Part shown: in pieces, positions 27,530 through 36,675 of the stretch
Numbering within the stretch: position 1 is the first letter of the stretch
Layout: every line of letters begins with the position of its first letter
Origin: Pseudorhodobacter wandonensis
GTDB taxonomy: Bacteria; Pseudomonadota; Alphaproteobacteria; Rhodobacterales; Rhodobacteraceae
DNA: 64,000 nucleotides
Assembly (NCBI RefSeq): GCF_001202035.1
Contig: NZ_LGHT01000045.1
Span: 62,001 to 126,000, forward strand
Reading direction: 5' to 3'
Position numbers and translations under genes: made by a program
Notes under the pieces: generated by a model
Seen by the model: the letters and a program-made list of their open reading frames with translations, nothing else
Told to the model about the DNA's origin: nothing
The model's database searches: none

Positions 27530-27709
27530 ATGAATAGCGATAAACAAAGCAATCCAAGCCCAAAAAACACTGCTATGAGGCGCCAGAAAACAGGCGCCGA
27601 GTTGCGTGAAGAGCGGCAAAAACAGGCGTTGAAGGCCAATATGGCGCGGCGCAAGGCACAGGCAAAGGCCCGAACGGGCCAAGTTAATGACAAAACTGAG
27701 GGGCAGTAG
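27530..27709 (+). CDS. Small basic hypothetical protein upstream of murA
   Basis: 59 codons from the ATG at 27530, with GAAGGGGG directly upstream and its TAG immediately followed by the murA ATG. The protein is very rich in Lys, Arg, Gln and Ala: GAELREERQKQALKANMARRKAQAKAR forms one long basic amphipathic helix. No known domain. The good ribosome binding site and zero-gap junction with murA support expression; function unknown, perhaps RNA or ribosome association from its charge. Confidence 0.7.
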   Translation: MNSDKQSNPSPKNTAMRRQKTGAELREERQKQALKANMARRKAQAKARTGQVNDKTEGQ

Positions 27710-28978
27710 ATGGATTCGATTCTGGTACGAGGCGGCGGCGAACTTAACGGAGTGATTCCGATTGCGGGCGCAAAAAATGCTTGCCTGACCTTGATGCCGG
27801 CCACTTTGCTGACAGAAGAGCCGCTGACATTGACCAACGCGCCGCGGTTGTCCGATATCCGGACGATGACGCAGCTTTTAGGGTCATTGGGGGCCGAGGT
27901 TGCAAGTCTTCAGGGCGGGCAAGTCTTGGCGATGTCGAGCCACGATATCAATAATCATACGGCCGATTATGACATCGTACGCAAGATGCGGGCCTCGATT
28001 CTGGTGCTGGGGCCGATGCTGGCGCGCGACGGCCATGCGATTGTGTCACTGCCCGGTGGCTGTGCGATTGGCGCGCGGCCGGTCGATTTGCATTTGCAAG
28101 CGCTTGAGGCTTTGGGCGCCGAGCTCGACCTGCGCGACGGCTATGTGCATGCCAAGGCGACAGGCGGGCGCTTGCGCGGTGGCGTGATTGAATTTCCGAT
28201 TGTTTCGGTCGGGGCCACAGAAAACGCGCTGTTGGCGGCCACTTTGGCTAAAGGCACGACTGTCATCAAAAATGCGGCGCGCGAGCCTGAAATCGTTGAT
28301 TTGGCCCAATGTCTACGTCGCATGGGCGCGCAGATTGAAGGCGAGGGCACGAATACCATTACCATTCAAGGTGTGGATCGTTTGGGTGGGGCCACGCATC
28401 CTGTGGTTACCGACCGTATCGAGTTGGGCACCTATATGCTTGCGCCAGCGATTTGCGGTGGCGAAGTGGAATGCCTTGGTGGCCGGATAGAGCTTGTTGG
28501 TGCGTTTTGTGAGAAATTGGATGCCGCAGGCGTTTCGGTTGAGCAAACCGAGCGTGGCTTGAAGGTGAAGCGCAAGAACGGTCGTGTAAATGCGGTTGAC
28601 GTGACCACCGAGCCTTTCCCCGGTTTTCCTACCGATTTGCAGGCACAGATGATGGCGTTGCTGTGCACTGCCAACGGCAAAAGTGTGCTGGAAGAGAAGA
28701 TCTTTGAAAACCGCTTTATGCACGCGCCAGAGCTGATCCGCATGGGCGCCAAAATTGATGTGCATGGCGGCCATGCAACTGTGACCGGTGTTGAAAAGCT
28801 GAAAGGCGCCCGCGTTATGGCGACTGATCTTCGGGCCAGCGTCAGCCTTATTTTGGCGGCAATGGCAGCCGAGGGTGAAACCGTGGTCAGCCGCGTTTAT
28901 CACCTTGATCGTGGCTATGAACGCGTTGAAGAAAAATTGGGCGCATGTGGTGCCCATATCGAGCGGATCGCAACATGA
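27710..28978 (+). CDS. murA: UDP-N-acetylglucosamine 1-carboxyvinyltransferase
   Basis: 422 residues, the normal MurA length. It transfers enolpyruvate from PEP to UDP-GlcNAc, the first committed step of peptidoglycan synthesis, in the cytoplasm. Landmarks are the N-terminal [24 protein letters not shown] (substrate-binding Lys-Asn) and the active-site loop around [16 protein letters not shown] containing the catalytic Cys. Late segments are [14 protein letters not shown] and [10 protein letters not shown]. It begins directly after the small ORF's stop and overlaps the next gene by 4 bp. Confidence 0.97.
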   Translation: MDSILVRGGGELNGVIPIAGAKNACLTLMPATLLTEEPLTLTNAPRLSDIRTMTQLLGSLGAEVASLQGGQVLAMSSHDINNHTADYDIVRKMRASILVLGPMLARDGHAIVSLPGGCAIGARPVDLHLQALEALGAELDLRDGYVHAKATGGRLRGGVIEFPIVSVGATENALLAATLAKGTTVIKNAAREPEIVDLAQCLRRMGAQIEGEGTNTITIQGVDRLGGATHPVVTDRIELGTYMLAPAICGGEVECLGGRIELVGAFCEKLDAAGVSVEQTERGLKVKRKNGRVNAVDVTTEPFPGFPTDLQAQMMALLCTANGKSVLEEKIFENRFMHAPELIRMGAKIDVHGGHATVTGVEKLKGARVMATDLRASVSLILAAMAAEGETVVSRVYHLDRGYERVEEKLGACGAHIERIAT

Positions 28979-29451
28979 CTGATGCCCGTTTCCAAGATGG
29001 CGCCGAGGCCCCGTTGGCGCTGATCGCTGCCGATGCCGATGATTTGCAGGTGATGTCGGCGCTGCTGCAAGATGCAGTGCTGATGGTGTCTGACATGCGC
29101 TATGATGCCAAGCGGCGCGAGTTTGGATTGCTATTGAACCGGTTTCGGTGGGAGGATCAGTCGGCAGCGGAACGGGCTGGGCGTGCCTATGAGCGGGTGC
29201 GCTGCATGCTGGTGTTCGGTGATGTTTTGGCGGTTCGATCGCAAGGGATTTCGCAGCGGGACAAGGATACGGTCGTGTCGTTGTTATCGGTGGCTTTTGT
29301 GCCGGGGGCGGATGGAACGGGCCGTGTAGTGCTGACTTTGGCGGGCGATGGCGAGGTAGCTTTGGACGTCGAGTCAGTGAATGCGACGGCGCGCGATGTA
29401 ACGCGGCCCTATGCGGCCCCTTCGCGCAAGATGCCGCGTCACGAGGGTTGA
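28975..29451 (+). CDS. DUF2948 family protein
   Basis: 158-residue alphaproteobacterial conserved protein. Recognisable start: [35 protein letters not shown], followed by RRREF-like [15 protein letters not shown]. No catalytic motif is visible. The ATG overlaps the murA TGA (ATGA). Coupling with murA is common in Rhodobacterales as I recall; function is unknown. Confidence 0.82.
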   Translation: MTDARFQDGAEAPLALIAADADDLQVMSALLQDAVLMVSDMRYDAKRREFGLLLNRFRWEDQSAAERAGRAYERVRCMLVFGDVLAVRSQGISQRDKDTVVSLLSVAFVPGADGTGRVVLTLAGDGEVALDVESVNATARDVTRPYAAPSRKMPRHEG

Positions 29452-29487
29452 GTGCTTGCCAAAGCCAGTGATGTGGCTGCCGATTTT

Positions 29488-29508
29488 AGGTATTTTTGCC
29501 AAGATGAA
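29488..29508 (+). repeat. Short intergenic repeat, copy 1
   Basis: A 21-bp sequence including GGTATTTTTGCCAAGATGAA occurs here and again, identical, at 40297-40317. Both copies lie downstream of a gene end and upstream of an unrelated gene. The sequence is known to me as a frequent intergenic motif in Rhodobacteraceae. Confidence 0.75.
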
Positions 29509-29599
29509 ATGGTGGGGTGTCCTTGTGCATCCAGGCCGGTGCTTGAGGTGGCGGGCGGGGCGCGCTAAAGGGGTGGCAACACCATAAAAGGGGCGCGTT

Positions 29600-30901
29600 A
29601 TGCCGGTTTTTCTATCCACCTCGGATGCCGATTTTGAAGCCAAGTTTGCAGGTCTCTTGGGGGCCAAGCGCGAAGATAGCGTTGACGTGGATGATGTTGT
29701 AGCGGGCATCATTGCGGATGTGCGCGGACGCGGCGATGCGGCGGTGCTGGAACTGACCAAGCGCTTTGACCGGCTAGACCTGACCGCCGAGGCCATGCGT
29801 TTTACGGCAGAGGAAATTGAGGCCGAGTGTGCCAAGGTATCGGCCGAGGATCGTGCGGCATTGGAGTTGGCGGCGGAGCGCATTCGCAACTATCATGCCC
29901 GCCAAAAGCCTGAAGATGCTATGTGGGACGAACCGACCGGCGCGCGTTTGGGTTGGCGCTGGACGCCGGTTTCGGCCGCGGGGCTTTACGTTCCTGGCGG
30001 GCTGGCGAGCTATCCTTCCAGCGTTTTGATGAATGCCATTCCAGCGCAGGTTGCCGGGGTCGAACGCTTGGTGATCTGTTGCCCTACGCCGGATGGTATT
30101 GTGAACCCTTTGGTATTGTTGGCCGCAAAAATTTCGGGTGTGACCGAGGTCTACCGCATTGGTGGTGCGCAGGCGGTGGCTGCATTGGCCTATGGCACCG
30201 CGACGATTGCACCTGTCGACAAAATTACCGGGCCGGGCAATGCCTTTGTTGCGGCGGCCAAGCGGCGGGTGTTTGGCCGCGTGGGGATTGATATGATCGC
30301 GGGCCCGTCCGAGATTTTGGTGATTGCGGATCGTGATAACAACCCGGACTGGATCGCACTTGATCTGCTGTCTCAGGCCGAGCATGACGAAAGCGCGCAA
30401 AGTATTCTGATCACCGATGACGCCGGGTTTGCGCGTGATGTGGCGCAGGCGGTGGACGCGCGGCTGGAAACGTTGGAGCGCGGCGCGATTGCCGGCCCAA
30501 GCTGGCGCGATAATGGCGCCGTGATCGTGGTGCGCGATCTGGTCGAGGCAGCCAAACTGTCGAACCGCGTGGCACCCGAGCATTTGGAGCTTTGCGTCGC
30601 TGACCCTGACGGCTTGAGCCAGCAGATCACCCATGCAGGTGCGATTTTCCTTGGCCAATACACGCCCGAGGCGATTGGCGACTATGTTGGGGGGCCCAAT
30701 CACGTGTTGCCCACTGCACGATCCGCAAGGTTTTCCAGCGGATTATCGGTGCTGGATTTCATGAAGCGCACGACTTTGGCGCAGATGACGCCAGCGGCGC
30801 TGCGCGCGATCGGCCCTTCGGCGGTGCGGCTTGCCACATCGGAAAGCTTGCAGGCGCATGGGTTGTCGGTGCAGGCGCGTTTGGACCAGTTGAATGACTA
30901 G
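29600..30901 (+). CDS. hisD: Histidinol dehydrogenase
   Basis: 433 residues; catalyses the last two oxidations of histidine biosynthesis (histidinol to histidine, NAD- and zinc-dependent). Family landmarks are YVPGGLASYPSSVLMN, KITGPGNAFVAAAKR, GIDMIAGPSEILVIAD and SQAEHDESAQ, in which Gln and His are zinc ligands. The late segments NRVAPEHLEL and GAIFLGQYTPEAIGDYVGGPNHVLPT carry catalytic Glu-His and further ligands. Followed by UPF0262 and a phosphatase, an order typical of Rhodobacterales. Confidence 0.97.
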   Translation: MPVFLSTSDADFEAKFAGLLGAKREDSVDVDDVVAGIIADVRGRGDAAVLELTKRFDRLDLTAEAMRFTAEEIEAECAKVSAEDRAALELAAERIRNYHARQKPEDAMWDEPTGARLGWRWTPVSAAGLYVPGGLASYPSSVLMNAIPAQVAGVERLVICCPTPDGIVNPLVLLAAKISGVTEVYRIGGAQAVAALAYGTATIAPVDKITGPGNAFVAAAKRRVFGRVGIDMIAGPSEILVIADRDNNPDWIALDLLSQAEHDESAQSILITDDAGFARDVAQAVDARLETLERGAIAGPSWRDNGAVIVVRDLVEAAKLSNRVAPEHLELCVADPDGLSQQITHAGAIFLGQYTPEAIGDYVGGPNHVLPTARSARFSSGLSVLDFMKRTTLAQMTPAALRAIGPSAVRLATSESLQAHGLSVQARLDQLND

Positions 30902-30964
30902 CCCCTTGCACCCGTGGGCGCAAAAGGCCATCAATCTAAAGTACCTGCGATGGAAAAGACCCAA

Positions 30965-31441
30965 ATGACCCGCATTTGCCATATCGAAATAGACGAATCC
31001 GGCCTTGCAGCCCCGACGCCTGAAATCGAGCAAGAGCGCAAAGTTGCGATCTTTGACCTGCTTGAAGAAAACACGTTTGCGCTGCCCAAGCGTGAGGGCA
31101 AACCAGTGCCTGACGGGCCGTACCGCCTTGCTCTTGCTATTCGTGAGGGGCGGTTGGTATTTGATATTGGCACTGAAGACATGGAAAAGGTGGGCGAGTT
31201 TCACCTGTCGCTCGGCCCGTTCCGGCAGGTTGTCAAAGACTATTTCCAGATCTGTGCAAGCTATTTTGAGGCCGTAAAGCGCCTGCCGCCCAGCCAGATC
31301 GAGGCGATCGATATGGGCCGCCGCGGGATACACAACGAAGGTGCACGGGTTTTGCAAGAGCGTCTGGAAGGCAAGGCTGAGGTCGATATCGACACCGCCC
31401 GCCGCCTGTTTACCCTGATCTGCGTTTTGCATTGGGGGTAG
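30965..31441 (+). CDS. UPF0262 family protein
   Basis: 158 residues starting [14 protein letters not shown], the usual start of the family; ATGs at 30950 and an open frame from 30914 exist but are less typical. Other family segments are [18 protein letters not shown] and [19 protein letters not shown]. Function unknown. Its stop is three bases before the phosphatase start, with the GGGGG ribosome binding site of that gene inside its end. Confidence 0.85.
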   Translation: MTRICHIEIDESGLAAPTPEIEQERKVAIFDLLEENTFALPKREGKPVPDGPYRLALAIREGRLVFDIGTEDMEKVGEFHLSLGPFRQVVKDYFQICASYFEAVKRLPPSQIEAIDMGRRGIHNEGARVLQERLEGKAEVDIDTARRLFTLICVLHWG

Positions 31442-31443
31442 TT

Positions 31444-31905
31444 TTGGCCGGTTTCCCCCAATCGGTGTTGTTTTGCTGCGACCATAACGCTGTGCGCTCG
31501 CCCATGGCCGAAGGTTTGATGAAAAAGCTGTATGGTCAAAAGGCCTATGTGCAGTCGGCAGGTGTCAAGAACGATATGGAGGTGGACGGGTTTTCCATCG
31601 CCGTATGCCGCGAATTGGGGATTGAGTTGTCGCGCCATCGCAGCAGGTCGTTTGAAGAAATGCAGCTATGGGGCGATGATCTGTCGCAATTCGATCTGAT
31701 CGTGGCACTGTCGCCTGCCAGCCAACGCATGGCTCTGGAATTGACGCGATTTCACCATCTGGATATCGAATATTGGCCGATACTCGACCCGACGGGCTTG
31801 GGCGAGGCGCGCGAGGCCAAGCTGTCGGCCTACCGTCAGGCGCGTGATCAGATTCGCACCAAGATGCTGGACCGTTTTGGCCCCCCGATTGAGGAAAACA
31901 CATGA
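31444..31905 (+). CDS. Low molecular weight protein tyrosine phosphatase family
   Basis: 153 residues from a TTG at 31444, chosen for GGGGGTAGTT upstream; an in-frame TTG at 31432 is an alternative. The active-site loop is CDHNAVRS (CX5R) close to the N-terminus, and the general acid is the Asp of ILDPTG. The middle has GIELSRHRSRSFEEM. Relatives act on phosphotyrosine or, as arsenate reductases, on arsenate; no extra Cys pair for arsenate reduction is obvious. Its stop overlaps the next ATG by 4 bp. Confidence 0.82.
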   Translation: MAGFPQSVLFCCDHNAVRSPMAEGLMKKLYGQKAYVQSAGVKNDMEVDGFSIAVCRELGIELSRHRSRSFEEMQLWGDDLSQFDLIVALSPASQRMALELTRFHHLDIEYWPILDPTGLGEAREAKLSAYRQARDQIRTKMLDRFGPPIEENT

Positions 31906-32297
31906 GCAAAGACCTGATTTCGCGCTATTATGCGGCCTTTAACGCTGGCGATGCAAATGGCATGCTGGCCTGTGTGACTGATGATGTGGAACACCGCGTG
32001 AATGAGGGCGGCGTTCGGCATGGCCGCGACAAGTTTGCTGAATTTTGCAGCCACATGGGCGTCAGTTACCGCGAAACCTTGCGCGACATTGTTGTTTTTG
32101 CCTCGGACGATGGCAGTCGGGGTGCTGCGGAATTCACCGTCCACGGCACCTATCTGCAAACCGATCCGGGCTTGCCGGAGGCCAATGGCCAGACCTATAT
32201 CTTGCCTGCCGGGGCGTTTTTCGACCTGCGCGGCGGCAAAATCGCGCGGATCACCACGTTTTACAACCTCAATGACTGGATCGCTCAAATATCGTGA
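31902..32297 (+). CDS. NTF2-like (SnoaL/ketosteroid isomerase-like) protein
   Basis: 131 residues, cone-shaped NTF2 fold: N-terminal helix SRYYAAFNAGDANGMLACV, then DVEHRVNEGGVRHGRDKF and the beta-rich FFDLRGGKIARITTFYNLNDW C-terminus. It overlaps both neighbours by 4 bp (phosphatase upstream, GNAT downstream). Many such proteins are small isomerases or hydratases; the substrate cannot be inferred. Confidence 0.75.
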   Translation: MSKDLISRYYAAFNAGDANGMLACVTDDVEHRVNEGGVRHGRDKFAEFCSHMGVSYRETLRDIVVFASDDGSRGAAEFTVHGTYLQTDPGLPEANGQTYILPAGAFFDLRGGKIARITTFYNLNDWIAQIS

Positions 32298-32878
32298 CTG
32301 ACCTGCGTACCCTGACCGGCGCGGCGCTGGATGCCGCTTTGGATGATGTTGCCCGTCTGCGTATCGCGGTGTTTCGCGACTGGCCTTATCTGTATGACGG
32401 TACCTTGCAACATGAGTGCGACTATATGGCGACCTACCGCAACAGCAAATCCGCGATTGTTGTCGGTGCTTTTGACGGCACGGCACAGGTTGGCGCAGCC
32501 ACTGGCACCCCGATGGAGGATCACGCGGGCGAATTTTCAGCCCCCTTTGCCACGCAAAATATCCCCTTAAACCAGATATTTTACTGCGCTGAATCGGTGC
32601 TTTTGCCTAGTCATCGCGGCCAAGGCCTAGGGCATGGTTTTTTTGACATACGCGAGGCGCATGCCCGCGCGCTAGGCCGTCGACATGTAGCATTTTGTTC
32701 TGTCATTCGCCCCGAAGATCACCCGCTGCGGCCTGCTGATGCGCGTTCCAACCACGCGTTCTGGCGCGGGCGTGGCTATGCGCCTTTGGCTGGTGTTGTT
32801 GCTGAATTCGACTGGCTGGATGTGGGGCAAACCGTGCCCAGCCGAAAATCGCTCCAATTCTGGATGCGCTCGCTGTAA
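32294..32878 (+). CDS. GNAT family acetyltransferase
   Basis: 194 residues. The acetyl-CoA loop is LLPSHRGQGLGHGFF (motif A, RGQGLG), preceded by FYCAESVLL. The C-terminal half has NHAFWRGRGYAPLAGVVAEFDWLD, the motif B region of GNAT enzymes. The start overlaps the NTF2-like gene stop. Acceptor unknown. Confidence 0.8.
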   Translation: MTDLRTLTGAALDAALDDVARLRIAVFRDWPYLYDGTLQHECDYMATYRNSKSAIVVGAFDGTAQVGAATGTPMEDHAGEFSAPFATQNIPLNQIFYCAESVLLPSHRGQGLGHGFFDIREAHARALGRRHVAFCSVIRPEDHPLRPADARSNHAFWRGRGYAPLAGVVAEFDWLDVGQTVPSRKSLQFWMRSL

Positions 32879-32890
32879 AGGAATACCGCT

Positions 32891-33763
32891 ATGAAAATCG
32901 CTGCCGCCGCCTATCCGCTTAGTGATCTTGCTGATTTCGCCGAGTATCGCGCCAAGATTACGCAATGGGTAGCCGATGCCGCAGGGCAGGGCGCAAAACT
33001 CTTGGTGTTTCCTGAATATGGCGCGATGGAACTGGCAAGCCTTGGCGGCCATGACGTGGCCAAGGATATCGAGGCCGCCTTGCATGAGGTCGCCCGCCAT
33101 TGGCCGGCTGTCGACGCGCTGCATTGCGAACTCGCGGCCAAGCATGGCGTTTATATTCTAGGGGCCTCGGCACCATTTTTCATTGGCGATAGGCCCGTCA
33201 ATCGCGCCGTGTTTTACGGGCCCGACGGTGTAATAGGCCATCAAGACAAGCAAATCATGACCAGGTTCGAACGCGAAACATGGGACGTGGTCGCAGGTGC
33301 GGGCCTACCTGTATTCGACACACCCATTGGCAAAATCGGCGTCGTGATCTGCTATGACAGCGAATTTCCTTTGCTGGCCCGTAGCTTGGTTGAGGCCGGT
33401 GCCGAAATCCTTCTCGCGCCGTCCTGTACTGACAGTTATGCAGGCTTTACCCGCGTGCGGGTGGGGTCGATGGCGCGGGCGTTGGAAAACCAGTGTATCG
33501 TCGTTCATGCGCCTACGGTTGGAGATTGCGATTTTTGCCCTGCCGTTGACGTTAACATCGGTTCGGCATCAATTTATGGTCCGCCAGACCATGGCTTTCC
33601 CGCAAATGGCATTTTTGCAGAAACGGCATTGAATGAACCGGGTTGGGCGATAGCAGAGGTGTCGCTGGACGCTATCCATGAGTTGCGCCGCAATGGTGGC
33701 GTGCTGAACCACATGCACTGGCCCGAGCAACTCCTCCGTCTTGGCACCAAAACCCAAGCTTGA
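32891..33763 (+). CDS. Carbon-nitrogen hydrolase (nitrilase superfamily)
   Basis: 290 residues. The catalytic triad is visible as Glu in VFPEYGAMEL, Lys in HQDKQIMTRFE and Cys in VICYDSEFPLL. SCTDSYAGFTRVRVGSMARALENQ follows, typical of the superfamily. It hydrolyses a nonpeptide C-N bond (amide or nitrile); cytoplasmic. It lies 12 bp after the GNAT stop with AAAGGAA upstream and is the last gene of the hisD-linked run. Confidence 0.86.
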   Translation: MKIAAAAYPLSDLADFAEYRAKITQWVADAAGQGAKLLVFPEYGAMELASLGGHDVAKDIEAALHEVARHWPAVDALHCELAAKHGVYILGASAPFFIGDRPVNRAVFYGPDGVIGHQDKQIMTRFERETWDVVAGAGLPVFDTPIGKIGVVICYDSEFPLLARSLVEAGAEILLAPSCTDSYAGFTRVRVGSMARALENQCIVVHAPTVGDCDFCPAVDVNIGSASIYGPPDHGFPANGIFAETALNEPGWAIAEVSLDAIHELRRNGGVLNHMHWPEQLLRLGTKTQA

Positions 33764-33793
33764 CCTCAGTACCCAAGTTGCTTGGCAACGCGT

Positions 33794-33820
33794 TTGAACG
33801 GGGCTCGATGCCCCTTTCAA
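33794..33820 (+). terminator. Terminator-like inverted repeat after the nitrilase gene
   Basis: TTGAA-C-GGGGC, loop TCGAT, GCCCC-T-TTCAA: ten pairs with a single C-T mismatch. It has no long T-run, but it closes the hisD-nitrilase run 30 bp after the stop. The rest of the 363-bp gap to pstS holds the Pho box array and nothing else I can recognise. Confidence 0.5.
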
Positions 33821-34028
33821 TCGCGCCACCTTGTCATTCAAGGCTAAAGCATCCGTCGTAGGGCGGGCGGTGCGAAACCCCGCAGAATCACGCTGCATAT
33901 GCGCCGAGTGTGTCGAGCATAGGCAGAAATATTACAAAGTGATAAAAGCCTTTGGCTAGTAGTGAATTTGCTTAAAGTTATTAATATCAATTGATTAGCT
34001 GGAAGTAGCAAGTTTTAGAAAGAGGGCA

Positions 34029-34068
34029 TCGTCATATAGCTGTTACATAGTTTTGGCATGGCTGTCAC
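34029..34068 (+). promoter_or_regulatory. Pho box array upstream of pstS
   Basis: Four 7-bp units start exactly 11 bp apart: TCGTCAT (34029), CTGTTAC (34040), TTTTGGC (34051) and CTGTCAC (34062), separated by ATAG, ATAG and ATGG. The PhoB consensus is CTGTCAT repeated every 11 bp, so this reads as two tandem Pho boxes. It ends 58 bp before the pstS ATG, as expected for activation under phosphate limitation. Confidence 0.8.
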
Positions 34069-34126
34069 ACAAACCCGTTAGGCATCGGACCAAGCCAAAC
34101 AGGCTGCCATCAGACAGGAGACTGCT

Positions 34127-35152
34127 ATGAAAACCGCTATGCTTACTTCAGCAATCGCAATTGCTGCCCTTTCCGCCACCGCTGCCTCGGCGCGTGACCA
34201 AGTGCAGATTTCGGGCTCGTCGACAGTGTTGCCCTATGCAACCATCGTAGCCGAAGCTTTTGGTGAGAATTTTGATTTCCCGACCCCGGTTGTCGAAGGC
34301 GGCGGTTCGGGCGCTGGCCGTAAAAAGCTGTGCGAAGGCGTGGGCGAAACCACCATCGACATCGCGAACTCGTCGTCGCGGATCAAACAATCCGATATCG
34401 ACAACTGCGCAGCCAACGGCGTTGATGCGATTATGGAAGTGCGGATCGGCTATGACGGCATCGTTTTCGCTAGTGAAATCGACGGTGCGGAATTCGCTTT
34501 TACGCCGTCTGATTGGTACAACGCGATTGCGGCCAAAGTGGTAAAAGACGGTGCTGTTGTTGAAAATGCTAACAAAACCTGGGCAGATGTGAATGCCGCG
34601 CTTCCCGCGCAAGACATTCTGACCTTCATCCCAGGCACCAAGCACGGCACGCGCGAAGTGTTTGATGTAAAGGTTATCGAAGCTGGCTGTGAAGCTTCGG
34701 GCGCCAAAGCCGCATTCGAGGCAGATGGTCTGGATGCCGACAAGGAATGCCTTGCCCTGCGCACAGATGGCGTATCTGTAGATATCGACGGCGATTATAC
34801 CGAAACCCTGTCGCGCCTGTCGGCCAACAAAAACGCAATCGGCGTGTTTGGCCTGTCATTCTATGAAAACAACACAGACAAGCTGCGCGTGGCAACCATG
34901 TCAGGCGTGTTGCCTTCGACAGAAACCATTGCCTCGGGTGACTATCCGGTGTCGCGCCCACTGTATTTCTACGTAAAGAACGCGCACTTGGGTGTGATCC
35001 CAGGTCTGCGTGAATATGTAAACTTCTTTGTGTCTGATGATATGGCTGGTCCAGACGGCCCGCTGGCGGCCTATGGCTTGGTGTCCGATCCTGAATTGGC
35101 CGCAACCCAAGCAATGGTTGAAGCTGAAACACCAATGGGTCCTTTGAAATAA
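34127..35152 (+). CDS. pstS: Phosphate-binding protein PstS
   Basis: 341 residues with signal peptide (MKTAMLTSAIAIAALSATAASA). The mature protein begins QVQISGSSTVLPYA, the phosphate-binding SGSST motif, followed by GGGSGAGRKKLCEG and DIANSSSRIK, and a third ligand region FIPGTKHGTREVFD. It captures periplasmic phosphate for PstCAB. GGAGACTGCT precedes the ATG. A 10-bp hairpin follows the gene. Confidence 0.96.
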   Translation: MKTAMLTSAIAIAALSATAASARDQVQISGSSTVLPYATIVAEAFGENFDFPTPVVEGGGSGAGRKKLCEGVGETTIDIANSSSRIKQSDIDNCAANGVDAIMEVRIGYDGIVFASEIDGAEFAFTPSDWYNAIAAKVVKDGAVVENANKTWADVNAALPAQDILTFIPGTKHGTREVFDVKVIEAGCEASGAKAAFEADGLDADKECLALRTDGVSVDIDGDYTETLSRLSANKNAIGVFGLSFYENNTDKLRVATMSGVLPSTETIASGDYPVSRPLYFYVKNAHLGVIPGLREYVNFFVSDDMAGPDGPLAAYGLVSDPELAATQAMVEAETPMGPLK

Positions 35153-35162
35153 ACAAACAATT

Positions 35163-35188
35163 CGGGTGGCGCATCCCAGCGCCACCCG
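35163..35188 (+). promoter_or_regulatory. pstS-pstC intercistronic hairpin
   Basis: A perfect 10-bp stem, CGGGTGGCGC with GCGCCACCCG, and a 6-nt ATCCCA loop, 10 bp after the pstS stop. No T-run follows, which points to an RNA stabiliser that keeps pstS mRNA in excess over pstCAB. Confidence 0.7.
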
Positions 35189-35214
35189 TCCCTCTGAAAC
35201 CGGATCTAGCCAAC

Positions 35215-36675
35215 ATGAGCCTTTCCCTCCTTATCCTCATCGTTTTGGCGCTTGGCGTTGCAGGATACGCCCTTGCCCGCGCCCGCGTGACTGCGCAGGC
35301 CAATGGCGACCGCCGCCGCTTGCATTCCCTGATCGGCTATTATGGCCATACTGTTTTTCTGTTTGCCACGGTTCCGGCGTTGTTGCTGCTGGGCGCTTGG
35401 CTATTGCTGCAACCGGTGGTGATAGACGGCCGCGTGTCGTCGATGTTGCAACCTGGCGATATTCCCGAAGGTGGCTCGCTTAGCCTTGTGATGTCGGATG
35501 TGCGCCGCATTGCCAACGGGCTTGATACCCTTGTCGCCCAAGGCCAGTTGACCGAGGCCGCACTGACCACCTTGCGCACCGAGACCGCCGATGTGCGCGG
35601 TCAGTTGGGCTCTGTCGGCATTGCACTTGGCAGCGATGTGCAGACCAACGTGCTTGAGGCCGCAAAGGCCTATCGCGGCCAGCAAGGCACGGCGCAGGCC
35701 GTTATGGCGGCGGTGGTTCTGTTGGCGTCTGTTCTAGGGCTTGCCTTGTCTTACAAGCGGCTCTCTCCCGATTTCCGCGCCCGCAACGTGTTTGAGAGTT
35801 TCGTCAAGGCACTGCTGATCGCCTCGTCAATGGTCGCAGTTCTAACCACCTTTGGCATCTTGTTTTCGATGTTGTTTGAATCGATCCACTTCTTTCAACT
35901 GTACCCCGCCAAAGAGTTTTTCTTTAGCCTGACATGGAACCCACAATTTCGCGGCGGCTCGTCGCTTGGCATCTGGCCGCTGCTGTGGGGTACGCTCTAT
36001 GTGTCTTTTGTGGCGCTGCTGGTTGCGGTGCCAATCGGGTTGATGATTGCGATTTACCTGTCGGAATATGCGTCAAAACGGCTGCGGACCTTTGCCAAAC
36101 CGGCGATCGAAATTCTTGCCGGTATTCCGACGATTGTTTACGGCCTATTTGCCCTTATCACCGTTGGCCCGTTCTTGCGCGACTATTTTGCCCAGCCGCT
36201 TGGGCTTGGTACGTCGTCTTCGTCGGTGATGACGGCGGGGTTGGTGATGGGCATCATGTTGATCCCGTTTGTGTCGTCGCTTTCGGATGATATTATCAGC
36301 GCTGTGCCGCAATCTTTGCGCGATGGGTCGTTCGGGCTTGGGGCTACGCAGTCCGAAACCATCCGCAAGGTGGTGTTTCCTGCAGCTCTGCCTGGTATTG
36401 TCGGTGCGGTTTTGTTGGCTGCCAGCCGCGCGATTGGTGAAACCATGATCGTGGTTATGGGGGCAGGGGCGGCGGCCAAGCTGGGCCTGAACCCGTTTGA
36501 GGCGATGACCACAATCACCGTTAAAATCGTCAGCCAATTGACTGGCGACACCGAGTTCGCCTCGCCCGAAACGCTGGTGGCCTTTGCGCTGGGGATGATG
36601 CTGTTTTTCTTTACTCTTGCACTGAATGTGATCGCCCTGATCGTCGTGCGTAAATACCGGGAGCAATACGAATGA
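35215..36675 (+). CDS. pstC: Phosphate ABC transporter permease PstC
   Basis: 486 residues, longer than E. coli PstC (319) because of an N-terminal extension (about 1-200) with two or three membrane segments and a soluble loop; this long form is usual in alphaproteobacteria. The permease core has LSEYASKRLRTFAKPAIEILAGIPTIVYG, and the EAA-type loop is SLRDGSFGLGATQSETIRKVVFPAALPGI. The stop overlaps pstA by 4 bp. Confidence 0.94.
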   Translation: MSLSLLILIVLALGVAGYALARARVTAQANGDRRRLHSLIGYYGHTVFLFATVPALLLLGAWLLLQPVVIDGRVSSMLQPGDIPEGGSLSLVMSDVRRIANGLDTLVAQGQLTEAALTTLRTETADVRGQLGSVGIALGSDVQTNVLEAAKAYRGQQGTAQAVMAAVVLLASVLGLALSYKRLSPDFRARNVFESFVKALLIASSMVAVLTTFGILFSMLFESIHFFQLYPAKEFFFSLTWNPQFRGGSSLGIWPLLWGTLYVSFVALLVAVPIGLMIAIYLSEYASKRLRTFAKPAIEILAGIPTIVYGLFALITVGPFLRDYFAQPLGLGTSSSSVMTAGLVMGIMLIPFVSSLSDDIISAVPQSLRDGSFGLGATQSETIRKVVFPAALPGIVGAVLLAASRAIGETMIVVMGAGAAAKLGLNPFEAMTTITVKIVSQLTGDTEFASPETLVAFALGMMLFFFTLALNVIALIVVRKYREQYE

